This document shows positions 1 through 10,432 of a DNA stretch of 64,000 nt, piece by piece (positions within the stretch are counted from its first letter, which is position 1; the number at the start of each line of letters is the position of its first letter). Made by a program: the position numbers and the translations under genes. This stretch comes from Aristolochia californica (taxonomy: Eukaryota > Streptophyta > Magnoliopsida > Piperales > Aristolochiaceae). The stretch covers positions 27,191,137-27,255,136 of the forward strand of contig JARWKL010000014.1 in NCBI GenBank assembly GCA_029961685.1, given 5' to 3'. The notes beneath the pieces are model-generated. The model had not been told where the DNA came from. It did no database searches and saw only the letters and a program-made list of their open reading frames with translations.

Positions 1-2690
1 CAAAGCGAAGAGACAATTATGAAAGAAAAACAAAGGAGACAAAGAAATCAAACTACTTTTTAGAATCACAAATGATCCTCATCATCTCCAAAAGATGCAT
101 ATGTTTGTAATCTTTTCCTTTTGTCGAGTCACATAATACTTCCAAATAGTGCTAAGCGGAAATTGTGACATAGTCACTAACATTAGTGACATAGACAACC
201 TGCAAATATTATAACTTTTAGAATGAGTGATCCGACCTAGATTTCCGACTTAGATTTCACAAGAGCCCATCTGGGTCTTTGACCTCAAATATTATAACTC
301 TATTTTTAACTATGTGGCTTGAATTATGAGTAAATATTTTCTTGAGTTTAAGGTTTAGAGGAGAGGGAACAAGAGAGAGAAAAGTGTTGAATGCAAATTG
401 TACTAGGGGTTTGGAAGGTTTAAGGAGAGGAAGGGATATGTTGGCCTAGGATCTTCACTTTGGCTCCACAATCTACCCCCATAATCTTCAATGATTTATG
501 TCCCCTCGCTTTATGGTCTACATCTTCCAATTATTTCCCAAGTAGTGGATATCCTCGTCATGTTCGATTAAATGCCTCACTGACCACTCACGTGTGCTTA
601 GACCTCTGCATTTGTTTTTTCTTTAATCTGCCCGACCTTTGACTCTTCTCATTCCATTATCATCACAGCCATGGAATTAATTTCAACACTCTCAGCCTTG
701 CTCAACCCTGCCACTCCACCTCTCACCTCTCACCTCTCACCTCTCACGTCTTTCCTCCCTTCAAAAAGCTGGTGCTGGTCGATGGGCCTACCCACCTGGA
801 AAAGTAATCTTCTGTCTGTATTTTGCTCCTTCTAGGGGTCGGAAGTAGGTAAGATTTACACTTAATTTATTGCGTACAACAGATACACCCACCCTTCGTT
901 GTGCACTGCGGCCCCAACCTCCAGTTCCTGGAACAGATGAATGGATTCTTTTGGCTTAATGGGAGATGGAGGATTGTCCGTTTGACTCCATGGATCTTCT
1001 GTAGATTTGTTCTCTTAAAAAGTGCGCAGCATGTGGGGATTCGTGATTCAATTTTTTTTTGCGTTTTTTTCTCCGTGTTTGAACAACCTCTCCCTTGACT
1101 CTCTCGCAGAATTGAAACCCCATTTATTGGAATGAATTCGGTACGAAACATTTGCAAAATTCCTGTTCACATAAACAGGCAAATATATAATTGAAGTTAA
1201 CTAAAAATAAAAAGAGGAAAAAAGTAATAATGATAACAAAAATTTAAGTAATGATATGTTCATTCTATAGTTAATATTAAATCAAGTTTACTAGGAAAAA
1301 TATAAAAGTTTGATTAAAGAAGACAAATAAAATGTATCTAATGAATCTTCATATTCCAATCTCCCGTGAATGATTTGACATCGGAATTGGGTTGGATCAA
1401 GGAAGAATCCCTTATTTAAGGTCTTATTAAGATAAAATTTTCAATGAAGTGGATTCTTACTTGAACCCATTTCGAACAAGATGATGTATGTTCAAGCCTA
1501 TCAAAATCGAGTATGTCAGTCTCAAGATCTTCATAGACAAATTTTGACAATAACAAACACTTGACAACTAATTGGCGAATTGAGTAAGTTTGGACAACAA
1601 TTAAAGTCGCAATCAAAGAGTTAGCAAAACAACCGTTCAAATAGTCAGGATGAGTTCAACACCCTATGGAAAAATAAAGAAAAACGAAAAATAAAGAAAA
1701 GCAACATAAGGCTGAGGACACACCTACCAAATGACCTAAGAACATCCCTTCATATGATCAATTCAAGAAAGAAAACAAACTTTGGAGAAACAATCGTTAG
1801 GCATGCATTCAAATGACCGCTAGACTACTTAACACAACAAATGATGCAAAGGCACTTTGTACAGACAAAATCAAGTCAATTGTTCAAACGACCAGGAGAG
1901 AAAACTCAATGTGAGGATTCGTTTGCCCGAACATCCATATGATTAGTACAAAAGAAAGGTAGAAGAGGAAAATGTACTGCCAATGATTGTTAGACTTAAC
2001 GTTTGAACAACTAGGACAAAGGGTCATCATCCAAATAACTAAACAAATAGAAAAAGGGTTATTATTGAAGTCTATTTGAAGGACTCTTAACATTCAAACG
2101 ACTTGTTCTATAAAAGTTGCAAATGAAAATTCAGAGCTTTGATTTAGTCATTGTAGGTTTCCAAAATCAATAAGTGACCTACCATTATGGTTGGCAGCTC
2201 AAAATGAGAATATTAAGTATTTTTTCATAATTGTAAACTATGATTTGGTTGATTTTTACAAGAGGACAAAAAATCATTTTATGAGAAAAATGACTAAGTT
2301 TTTTTATTGTTTGATTCTTACCTATTTAAATTATCTTGTGCCCTAAATCAAATACCAACCGTTGCTATAGTGAACGTTGCTATAGTGAACAAACATATTC
2401 TCAAGCTCCCTCAAGTCTTCAGTCAACGTGTGACACTCAGCTTTCAAAAGAAAGAAGCAAAAACTAGAGGTTTTCAAGAAAGCTAAGTACAATGTGCTTT
2501 GATTTGGAATTAATTGATTGTACATATGAATTCGTTTGTTAAACTTCATTTCTAATATTTTGAAATAATTTGTTTATAGTTCATTTTCTGTACGTATCAA
2601 TTGGATGTTAAAAATTTTTTTCTCCATAATGATTTATGTGATGATGTTTACATGGATCACTCACCCACATTTGTTACACAAGTAGAGTTT
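1..2690. other. Gene-free AT-rich intergenic stretch
   Basis: I see no coding region with protein-like composition here on either strand. The open frames are short and rich in low-complexity or hydrophobic residues. The only clear structures are a short run of CCTCTCA-type units near 718-748 and scattered A/T homopolymers. It is probably old repeat-derived DNA. Confidence 0.5.
718..748. repeat. Short tandem repeat, CCTCTCA unit
   Basis: About four consecutive copies of a 7-bp CCTCTCA-like unit are visible, the last one altered to CTCACG. It is a small pyrimidine-rich minisatellite with no gene beside it. Confidence 0.75.
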
Positions 2691-3765
2691 TGATCAAGTT
2701 AAGATGACAATTTCAGCTCTATTATGTTTGGTCTGGGTTTTATGAGATCAAGTTAAGATGACAATTTTAGCTCTATTATGTTTGGTTTGGGTTTTATGAG
2801 ATCAATTTTTTATCACTCAGTTTTTACTCTTCGAAAAGACTCTAGCATTCTTATTTTGATTGTGTATGTAGATGATATTGTTATATCAGGAGATGACAAA
2901 GTAATTTAAAAGTTTAACAATATAAAAAAAAGTACTTTCAGATAAAGAACTTAGGCATATTAAAATATTTTTTGAGATTTGAGGTCGTAAAAAGTTCTTG
3001 GAGACAAACTTGTAGACACTCTAATTGAGGTAAATCATAATGAGAATAACCAATTATTAAAGGACAAGACTCTCTACAAGAAATTAGTTAGGAAGCATAT
3101 AAGACCAGATATAGCTTTGTCTATGTGATTGGAAAATCAATCTATGAAAAGCCACAAGAAAGTTCATTTACAATTAATTTATAGAATTGTAAAGTTTTTG
3201 AAGGGTACGTCTAAAAAATGATTGTTGTATAAAAAACATTAACAAGTGAATGTTACTAGTTATTTTTATGCTAGTTATGTTGGATCCAAACTTGACCATC
3301 GATTTAAAAGTGATTTTGAACCTTTATAGGAAGAAATCTAGTATCTTGAAAGAGTAAGAAACAAAGAATGGTTGCTAGATCTAGTGTTGAAGCTGAATAC
3401 CATGTTATGACAGATAAATGTGAGATGATGCGGGTCAAATCCATACTTGAATAATTTGGTTTTCAAATTAAAGATTCTATGTCATTTAAAAAAAAAAAAT
3501 CCTATGTCAATGGCTTGTGACAATCAAATAATGATTTATATTGCAAGCTATCCAATTCTCCACAATATGTAAGGTTTTCTACCAATTAAGTGATGCCCCT
3601 TCATTGGAGATGCAACTATGTGAAGGTTGAAATCTACTCCATATGTAAGGACTTCTAAGCAATTTTGTGACAGATTCTCTAGGGCTCTCTTAGTGAAGGT
3701 ATTTGTTGATCTTTGTAGCAAAACAGGGATGTAAGACATCTATGATCTAGCCTGAAAGGGAGTAT
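2690..3765 (+). pseudogene. Broken Ty1/copia RT-RNase H remnant
   Basis: Plus-strand translation in shifting frames gives the end of a copia pol. A YVDDIVISGDD-like reverse-transcriptase active site lies near 2865-2900. A degraded RPDIA motif lies near 3105-3120. The RNase H signature KSKKQ..VARSS.EAEY follows near 3345-3400, and a CDNQ motif near 3515. A stop and a purine-rich AAAGGGAG tract near 3754-3761 match the usual end of a copia coding region. Many stops and frameshifts show it is dead. The upstream part (gag, protease, integrase) is missing or unrecognisable. Known: domain order RT then RNase H at the 3' end is copia-type. Inferred: a decayed fragment. Confidence 0.7.
2692..2799 (+). 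repeat. Two 54-bp direct repeats
   Basis: A 54-bp unit beginning GATCAAGTTAAGATGACAAT is repeated immediately with about two differences (2692-2745 and 2746-2799). A third partial start follows at about 2800. The repeat sits just upstream of the copia RT active-site region and probably reflects local slippage. Confidence 0.85.
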
Positions 3766-4020
3766 AAGAAACCTAATAGTTTCCATTTTAGCTGAGTAGT
3801 TTTATTACAGCATTAAAATTGTCTTTTTGGAAGATTGTCACCCAAATAAAGTGATTATGAATTATAGGCCTGGTGTGGAGAGAGGTTTTCTCTCCTCATC
3901 ACTCACGTGAAGTTTCTTCTCCCAAAAACCCTAAATGTTCTCTTCTTCTTCCATTTCTCTCTTATCTTCTCACGGCTACACTAAATAACACTTAAAATCC
4001 TCTCTTATCAGACTGGAAGT
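3766..4020 (+). repeat. Candidate 3' LTR of the copia remnant
   Basis: This stretch directly follows the purine tract that ends the copia remnant, where the 3' LTR should begin. It holds a pyrimidine-rich leader with CTTCTTCTTCC runs and an AAACCCTAAATG stretch, as many copia LTRs do. No second LTR is present, so the boundaries are approximate. Confidence 0.35.
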
Positions 4021-4573
4021 TTAAGGGGGCCTTTATCCTTGTCCTTTATATGGAAATATGGAGCCATATCCTTTAACAATACGTATGGGAATTGATTCCA
4101 TGAAAAATTGAACATAAAGTTCCTAAATCAGCCTACTTCTTGCGTATTATAACGGATGCTTCGCAACATGACATAAGAAACAACTGGTAATGAACATCGC
4201 AATAAAACATGGTACACAATTTCTTCAAGTTACTCTGAAGAATGGAAGATCACCAACCAGATCATAAATTGATGATTGAAAACGAAAAAGATTTGCCCGT
4301 CCAGGTCAAATGATTTGCAAAATACAACTCAAAAAAGTAAAAAAAATGATTTGCTTAATAAAAAGTTACAAGCAAGAAAAGGACAATAATCTCTCGTATC
4401 AGCCATAGGACCAGATGGGTCAGTAAAGAAACTCGAGAAACACCAACCTCCAAGCCTAAAACAAACACAGACAAGAAGAAAGGAGAACAGATTCTTAAGA
4501 ATGACACTGTAATTGACCCTACAATAATGGTACAATATGCCAAAACTACCTAAAATTCTCAATATTTTCATCA
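4021..4573. other. Intergenic, nothing recognised
   Basis: No gene, RNA or repeat boundary can be supported here. It lies just downstream of the candidate minus-strand terminal exon and could contain its 3' untranslated region. Confidence 0.4.
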
Positions 4574-4708
4574 TCAGGTCACAGTCAAATCTTTCCTGCC
4601 AGAGTTGATGGAGAGGCCTCCGAGGTTTTGAGTGAGGCTGATCAGAGATTGTTTGGTGTTAGGAGATATTTTCTTCGCTCTCATAGATACTTCTGCTTCC
4701 AAATGCAT
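4574..4708 (-). CDS. Candidate terminal exon, unknown gene
   Basis: A minus-strand frame of 44 codons plus stop follows a good splice acceptor: a T-rich tract, then ATGACAG, with AG at 4709-4710. It reads MHLEAEVSMRAKKISPNTKQ and continues to LGGLSINSGRKDLTVT before TGA. The composition (charged and polar, no low complexity) looks protein-coding, unlike its surroundings. I do not recognise the family and could not find convincing upstream exons between 4.7 and 5.9 kb, where a retroelement begins. It could be the last exon of a real gene, a gene fragment or chance. Confidence 0.25.
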   Translation of the reverse strand: MHLEAEVSMRAKKISPNTKQSLISLTQNLGGLSINSGRKDLTVT

Positions 4709-5926
4709 CTGTCATAAAAAAAATTTACACCTCAGAACATGCAGATACCAATGTTTGTTCTTCAAAAACAAATTCTTTTAGCAGATAACGCAAATTTCCA
4801 TAATTTCACTTGTCCGTTACCGAATGCTTCACAAAAATAATCCACAAGCCTAATTATTTCAAAAGGCTTATTTTCATAATACTCGTGTACAGCTCTGTTC
4901 CCAGAGACCCAGAACCAACACCTTTTTTTATAAGGTGGCGACAATCAAGATCTAATTTTTTGAATCTCGGTAACTTGCAACAGAACAACCAAATGGGTAA
5001 CAAATTTCGAAGTTAGCTTCTGCCCATTGCACAGGACCTAATTACATGTATAATAAACATATATCAAAGCTATACAACAATATGTACATGGGCCTCAGTA
5101 TTTGCTTTTGGAAGAAAAGAAAAAAAAAAGGGAAAGCCTGACCCAAAATTTAAACATGTAAAATTGACCCGAAAAAACATGGACTAAAAACTGACTCGAG
5201 CAGTAAAAGGGTAGGTCCATATTAACTATATAGGCCTTCTGCTTTCTGCTTACGAGTTGCTGATAGAGGAACCTCCCCCAAGACCATTTATTTTTTACTG
5301 AGGACACCTGAACTCAGAATACCTCTGATCTGAAAGTTACTATGACACAAACAATGCCATCCACATTTTTTTCAAGTACTTTACTTGGACTGTAGAATGT
5401 GCAGGAGGACCAGAGCCGAAAACCATTAATTGGCCGAATTCATGATAAATGGAGGTCCTGCATTTATAAAAATGCTAAAGTAACAAACAAGTGCAGAAGT
5501 GCACCCATTATTTTGGCTATTGTTCTTTGACAGATCAAAACTATAACTTCCATTTGTTCGAACACAATTGCAATAATATCTTTCTTTCATATCATTAAAC
5601 CATAAGAAATTTAATAAAACATAAAAGGAGTTCATAATCCTCAAAACTCACGACTCCAGTCAAAAGTAATAACTATTCATAAAGCCATAGAAAGCTTTCA
5701 TTTTTTCAAATGAATGAAAAGCTTTCATCAGGAAAAGTAAAAAACAATTTACAAGCACCACAGCACCTTCAAAACAGAATGAGATCTACAAATTGTGCGA
5801 AATGCACGATAGCAGGTCGGTCAGCCAAAGAGTAGACAACTTAAATTTCCTTCCAAACAATGTAAAAGGGTTGAAACAAAACAATATGATTATGTGTTAT
5901 TTAACTGTAGAACCATTGATAAGAAA
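4709..5926. other. Intergenic, no supported gene
   Basis: Several short open frames occur on both strands, but none has a recognisable domain or splice context. If the exon at 4574-4708 is real, this would be intron or lost upstream gene sequence. The right edge is the insertion point of the LTR element starting at 5927. Confidence 0.4.
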
Positions 5927-6310
5927 TGTTGGAAGATAGGCCCAAGCCCACACGACCAAGAAAGGCCCACATATCCAAGCGTGTTGGAAGATGGGCCCAA
6001 GCACATAAAATATGGACCCACCATGATCACGTGAGGTGGCATGATGAGTCCTACACAATAAGAAACCGTATTATGGAAGCAGGTCTCATAGGAGAGTTTT
6101 AGTTTAAAAGTGTTATTTAGTCTTCTATTTATGTTGAGTTATTTAATTATGCTAGGACTAATCTTTAAGTGTTAGAGTTTGGGTGTAATTGGGACAAGGG
6201 ATAGTTTAGTTGTAATTAGACTCTACTACTTTCCTTTATTATAAATAGGGGTTCATGTACTCTGATTACATCAAGTCAATAAAGTTTTTTTCTTTTTCAT
6301 AAATTCAACA
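5927..6310 (+). repeat. 5' LTR of the LARD-like element
   Basis: It begins TGTTGGAAGATAGGCCC and ends CATAAATTCAACA. A TATA-like TTATAAATAG lies near 6239-6248, followed by an AATAAAG signal near 6279. The first 25 bp are repeated imperfectly 55 bp further in (5982). It matches 8469-8851 with scattered substitutions and small indels. Confidence 0.92.
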
Positions 6311-6326
6311 TGGTATTAGAGCAGGT
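6311..6326 (+). other. tRNA-iMet primer-binding site
   Basis: TGGTATTAGAGCAGG directly abuts the 5' LTR end. The match to the 3' end of initiator methionine tRNA is the usual plus-strand primer site of plant LTR elements, with one change from TGGTATCAGAGC. Confidence 0.85.
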
Positions 6327-8460
6327 TATGTGAGTTGACTCGATCAACCCACAGAGATAATGTGAAGCTTTTTTCTATGTATTATCTCGAGTAGTTTAGG
6401 TTCGTATTTATCTTTTTTTGTCCCTATACTCGATATTTGCTTTCACCTCCATACTGCTATTCTATTTCCGGGAGTTTCTGGTTCATGAACAGCGACCGCG
6501 ACGATCCCTTTGTGTCTCTGAAGCTGCTCTCCCGCTCCGTTTGGCGTTAGGGAAGACAACTCCTCTGGTTCTATTTCTCGTGCTGAGACGGAAAAAGATT
6601 ATTGCCGTCAAGAGTCGTAATGTGTTGCCAACTTTGTTTGGCCGACATCCGACTGCCCCAAGTTTATGCTTCAATGACGACGAATCAACCCACTATGTTG
6701 GAAGCTTGCGCCAGATTGGTTACCGTTTCTGGACAACAACGAAGGAGCAGTCTGCCATTACTCTACTCGAATTAAGGCCATATTATCTTCCTTAACCAGA
6801 CGGGTTTTTTTTCCGAGGAAAGCTCTTTGCTTCACTGGCTGTCAACCCGGGATCTTATCTTTGTTTTGGACGCTGTTTCGGAATTTATCTTCCAAGTTAC
6901 TTTGTTGCCATTTCTGGACTAACACAGCTGTCATCTATCTTCGGAAAATTATTTTGTGTTGCTGTTTGGAAGGTTGCCACCCAACGACACTCCGTTTATT
7001 TTCAGAAGGTATCGATTGCTGTCAAACCAAAGGTTTTTTCTTCATATGAATCTGAATTTATTTATGGAAGTTGTTTTGATTCTGAATCGTCGCTCAATCA
7101 ATGTGAAATTATCACACATCTGGGTTGCCGTCATCCAGCTCATTATATGCTACCAGAATTGCCGAGAGATTATACAAGTTGCTGAGTTGTTAATTATTAT
7201 CAGCAGAATGTTAAAGAGAGACTTCCAAATCGCTGATCGCTGTTTCCATCCCGAGACCTGCTATTTTTGGAAACAAATTTGATGGCTGATATCCCGTAAT
7301 TCTCGCTGTTATCCTGCTGCCTATTTCTGCAACCAGCCTCTGCATTGCCTTTTTTGGACGACAAAGTCCGGTTATTTCTGATTCTCGCTTGTTCATCACC
7401 AGAAACGACTCTCTTGCTGTTGCTCCGCTGCAGAAACAAGAGCTCCATTGCCACTTACAGAGAGCAGTCTTTCTGGAACCTCTCTGCTCTCGCTGCTGTC
7501 CCGCTCTGTTCGGAAGCAAGCGGGGAAGAAGATATTGTTGCCCAAATAAAAGTTTCCTAAGTTAGGAAACGCGTTGGGCCGCACCTGTTCTGACCCAACC
7601 TGGACTGAGCCGAGTTCACCCAGTGAACCAGCAATCACTTGATGTTTCAGATCTGCCGAGTTAAGTCGGCTCAACCCAATCCGGGTCAACCTGACTCGCC
7701 CCACTTATTTTATGTCTTGGTTATACAGGTCTGGGTCACAAATTTTATACCTATTTTCTTGTGAATCGGCTATATTGGTCTGATGTCTTACTCGGTTCAA
7801 CTCGATTCTATTTCTCCGTCTGGATTATTATTTTGAGGTCTTCGCAACATATTCTTTGGTCAACATATTATATAGTGCAGATACTCACATCGAATTATTT
7901 TATGGGTCCTTTACAAGGATTTTATTATTTTGGTTCGTGTTATATGGGTCCAAGCCCATTTCACCTGCAACTATTGTCTCTTTGGATGAGACATTATTAT
8001 TGAAGGACTTCTCAATTGCTGATTTTTATTAGCATTGGCTATTTTGATTGATGACGAAAGCCAAGGAGGCCCCAAAATATTATCTTTCGGATAATTACCC
8101 GTTACCTCCCTTAATTGGCATTTATTACTTCTACCACTTGAGAGTTGGCGTCCCGGGTTGGGACACGATGATGGAGGAGTTTTATTACACTTTTGAGCAC
8201 TACATATAGACCCACTACCTACAAAAGATAGGAGTGTGCCCAACATCTAGCATGAGTTATGACTGGAGTATGGAGTGATGTCATTCGGCTTGAAGTGATT
8301 TTACTCTCATTTATCTTATGCCAGCTAGGCCTCATGGAAGAGACCACCAACATGAGAGGGAGTGTTAGAAGATATGGAGGACTGCCGTTTTATACGAGAA
8401 GATCCTATATACCATTTGCAACAAGCTAGGAGTTCATGATGTTCTCTTACTCCCAACTTG
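6327..8460 (+). other. Interior of the LARD-like element
   Basis: No retroelement protein is recognisable. The longest plus frame (6418-6795, 125 codons) lacks any known motif and looks like chance. A second copy of the polypurine-plus-LTR-start motif (GAGAGGGAG TGTTAGAAGATATGG) occurs at about 8354-8377, 106 bp before the real one. The tract 7560-7720 is comparatively GC-rich. Confidence 0.6.
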
Positions 8461-8468
8461 AGGGGGAG

Positions 8469-8851
8469 TGTTGGAAGATAGGTCCAAACCCACACGACCA
8501 AGAAAGGCCTACATATCCAAGTGTGTTGGAAGATGGGCCCAAGCCCATAAGATATGGACCCACTATGATCACACAAGCCGGTGGGACCCACCATGATCAC
8601 ATGAGCTGGCTTGATGAATCCTACACAAGAAAAAGTCTTACAGAGCCAAAATTATTATGGAAGTAGGTCTCACAGGAGAATCTTAGTTTAAAGGTGTTTT
8701 AGTTATGTCAGTCTTCTATTTATGTTGAGTTATGTCAATCTTCTATTTAATTATGCTAGGACTTATCTTTAAGTGTGATTTTGGGTGTAATTGGGACAAG
8801 GATAGTTTAATTGTAGTCAATGAAATTTTTCTCTTTTCCATAAATTCAACA
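8469..8851 (+). repeat. 3' LTR of the LARD-like element
   Basis: It starts TGTTGGAAGATAGGTCC immediately after the polypurine tract GAGGGGGAG and ends ATTCAACA before the AGAAA duplication. Relative to the 5' copy it has substitutions and small length changes near 8570-8720, so the insertion is not brand new. Confidence 0.92.
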
Positions 8852-8856
8852 AGAAA

Positions 8857-9359
8857 CAACTCTATTTTTGCTATCCATTAATCTTATTTATTTATGTATG
8901 ATAAAGGGATAAGAGGTCTATAAATAGGCCTTGTGAACTTCTTGTAAACCATCTGATTTTCATGCAAAGAAGTTCCCCTCACATTTCAGAGCTCATTTCT
9001 CTCCCATTAGCTTTCTTTCTTCTTGTTTTTGGAGCAATTCAACCATGACATTCTAAGAACCAACAACCTACTAAAGGTAAAAAGAAAGTTTCAGAATCTG
9101 ATACTTGTTTGCTTCTTTAGAGTCAAGGTTCAAGAAGGTCTGAGTGCCAATAATCAAGTTAGGAAAAACTCCAAGAAGTGAAGGATGTTTGGCAACATAG
9201 CCTTAATGCAATTGAATGGCTATAGGAGGGTATTTATAGTGCGGTTACAATGAAGTCGGACACATCCAACAACTTACACAAGAAAAGAACCAAGTTGGAA
9301 ATTTAGACGAGGATGGCAATTCTAGAGAAAGCTATTCTGAACAGAGGTCTTCCTAATAA
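8857..9359 (+). other. Probable leader or LTR part of a decayed gypsy element
   Basis: It contains a TATA-like CTATAAATAGGCC near 8919-8931 and pyrimidine-rich leader sequence, then degraded sequence leading into a gypsy gag. The LARD-like insertion at 5927 interrupts the same unit on its left. The LTR limits cannot be set because no second copy is recognisable. Confidence 0.3.
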
Positions 9360-9698
9360 AGATCGATGTCGGAACCCAAAGCAGAGAGTGTCGTATGGGA
9401 TCTGAAGGTGAGCAAGAATTTCTTTTGGCAAGTGGAACAATACTTCAAAGCTTCAAAACTCACAAATGAGGAAGTAAAGGTTAGTTCCGCTTCAATGTTT
9501 TGTTCATGATGCCAAAAACTTGAGAGAATTCATTAGAAAGCAAGATTTGAAGCGTGAGTTCTTTCTAGAGGATGTCAATTACCAAGCAAGGAAGAAATCA
9601 CAAGCATTGAGAAAAAAAAGGGACAATACCTGAGTGTATTTAGTCCTTTGTTTCTTAACGCTCAGTATTACTAACATGACCGATGAGGATCAGTTGTT

Positions 9699-10432
9699 AA
9701 CATGACAGGAGCCTTTACAGTCAGCATTCAAGAACCTTTTCATCCTATCTTTACGAAGAGAGATATCGATTGTAGATGCTTTTGAGGGAGATGGTTTGAG
9801 CTTGCCCCCTAGAAGTTGTCTCTCTGATACTGAGATTTTGGAGGCAAGTAGGTTGATGGAATATATGCAATCCTTCAAATTGAGGCCTTTAGTTGTTGAC
9901 AAGATGATTTGGTGGCCTAACAAAAGCGGAATTTTCTCTGTCCTCTACTTACAGTTTTATCAATGGATGGCATACAAATTAAAGGGATCATGAGATTTTC
10001 TTTTTGTTGCGCCTTTATGCCCCACCAAAGATAAAAAAATTCATATGGAGCGCCTGCCAAGGAAAGATACTCACGGCAGATGTGCTCAGAAGAAGAGGAC
10101 AGCTAGATATTGATCCTCTCTGCCCTCTCTGCAACTCTGAGGTTGAAACAGCCAATCACATCCTGCTTCAATGCTCTTTCTCGTGGAATGTGTGAACTTC
10201 CATCCACAGTAAGAGTAGGTTGCAATTTTGTATGCCGGCTAATCTGATTTCTTTCAGCAAGATGCTCATTGGTACTCCCCTTCCTGGGATTGGAAAGCTT
10301 ATGATATCTGTTTGCGCTGGTTTCATTCCAAGGAGGGAGCAACCTTTCAACCTCTTGTTGTTAGGGATATGCTCCTTGGTTCTTTGTAATTCTCTTTGTT
10401 AATATATACATCCTTTTCAAAAAAAAAAAAAA
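9699..10432 (+). mobile_element. 5'-truncated LINE with poly(A) tail
   Basis: The plus-strand frame at 10004-10195 carries the zinc-binding domain found after plant LINE reverse transcriptases: IKKFIWSACQGKI, then CPLCNSEVETANHILLQC. The frame before it (9796-9993) fits the region between RT and that domain. The element ends in a run of 14 A (10419-10432). It is flanked by a near-perfect 12-bp target-site duplication, GGATCAGTTGTT (9687-9698) and GGATCGGTTGTT (10434-10445). Most of the LINE (ORF1, endonuclease, RT) is missing, as expected of a 5'-truncated insertion. Its host is the gypsy gag on both sides. Confidence 0.85.
10004..10195 (+). pseudogene. LINE zinc-binding domain fragment
   Basis: This 63-codon open stretch ends at a TGA. 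It has the conserved P-K-K-F-W start and the C-X2-C, N-H and Q-C residues of the zf-RVT domain found at the C-terminus of plant L1-type ORF2 proteins. It is a fragment of a pol gene with no expected function. Confidence 0.8.

Larger units (their letters stand above)
5927..8851 (+). mobile_element. Non-autonomous LTR element (LARD-like)
   Basis: The element is 2,925 bp with near-identical LTRs of 384 bp (5927-6310) and 383 bp (8469-8851), both starting TGTTGGAAGAT and ending ATTCAACA. It is flanked by a perfect 5-bp target-site duplication, AGAAA (5922-5926 and 8852-8856). A primer-binding site TGGTATTAGAGCAGG, complementary to initiator Met-tRNA, begins right after the 5' LTR at 6311. A polypurine tract GAGGGGGAG ends at 8468. 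The roughly 2.15-kb interior shows no gag, protease, integrase, RT or RNase H that I can recognise, so mobilisation would need proteins from another element. Size and structure fit a LARD (large retrotransposon derivative). The family cannot be named from sequence alone. Confidence 0.9.

Noticed and set aside
460..642. 60-codon plus frame near the left end
   Set aside because: Low-complexity hydrophobic composition, no domain, no splice or promoter context.
6418..6795. 125-codon frame inside the LARD-like element as a gag or accessory gene
   Set aside because: No motif, no conserved composition, and it starts far from any coding signal; treated as chance.
7200..7704. Overlapping minus-strand frames in the LARD interior as an antisense gene
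   Set aside because: Several overlapping frames in a GC-richer patch, none with a domain or splice sites.
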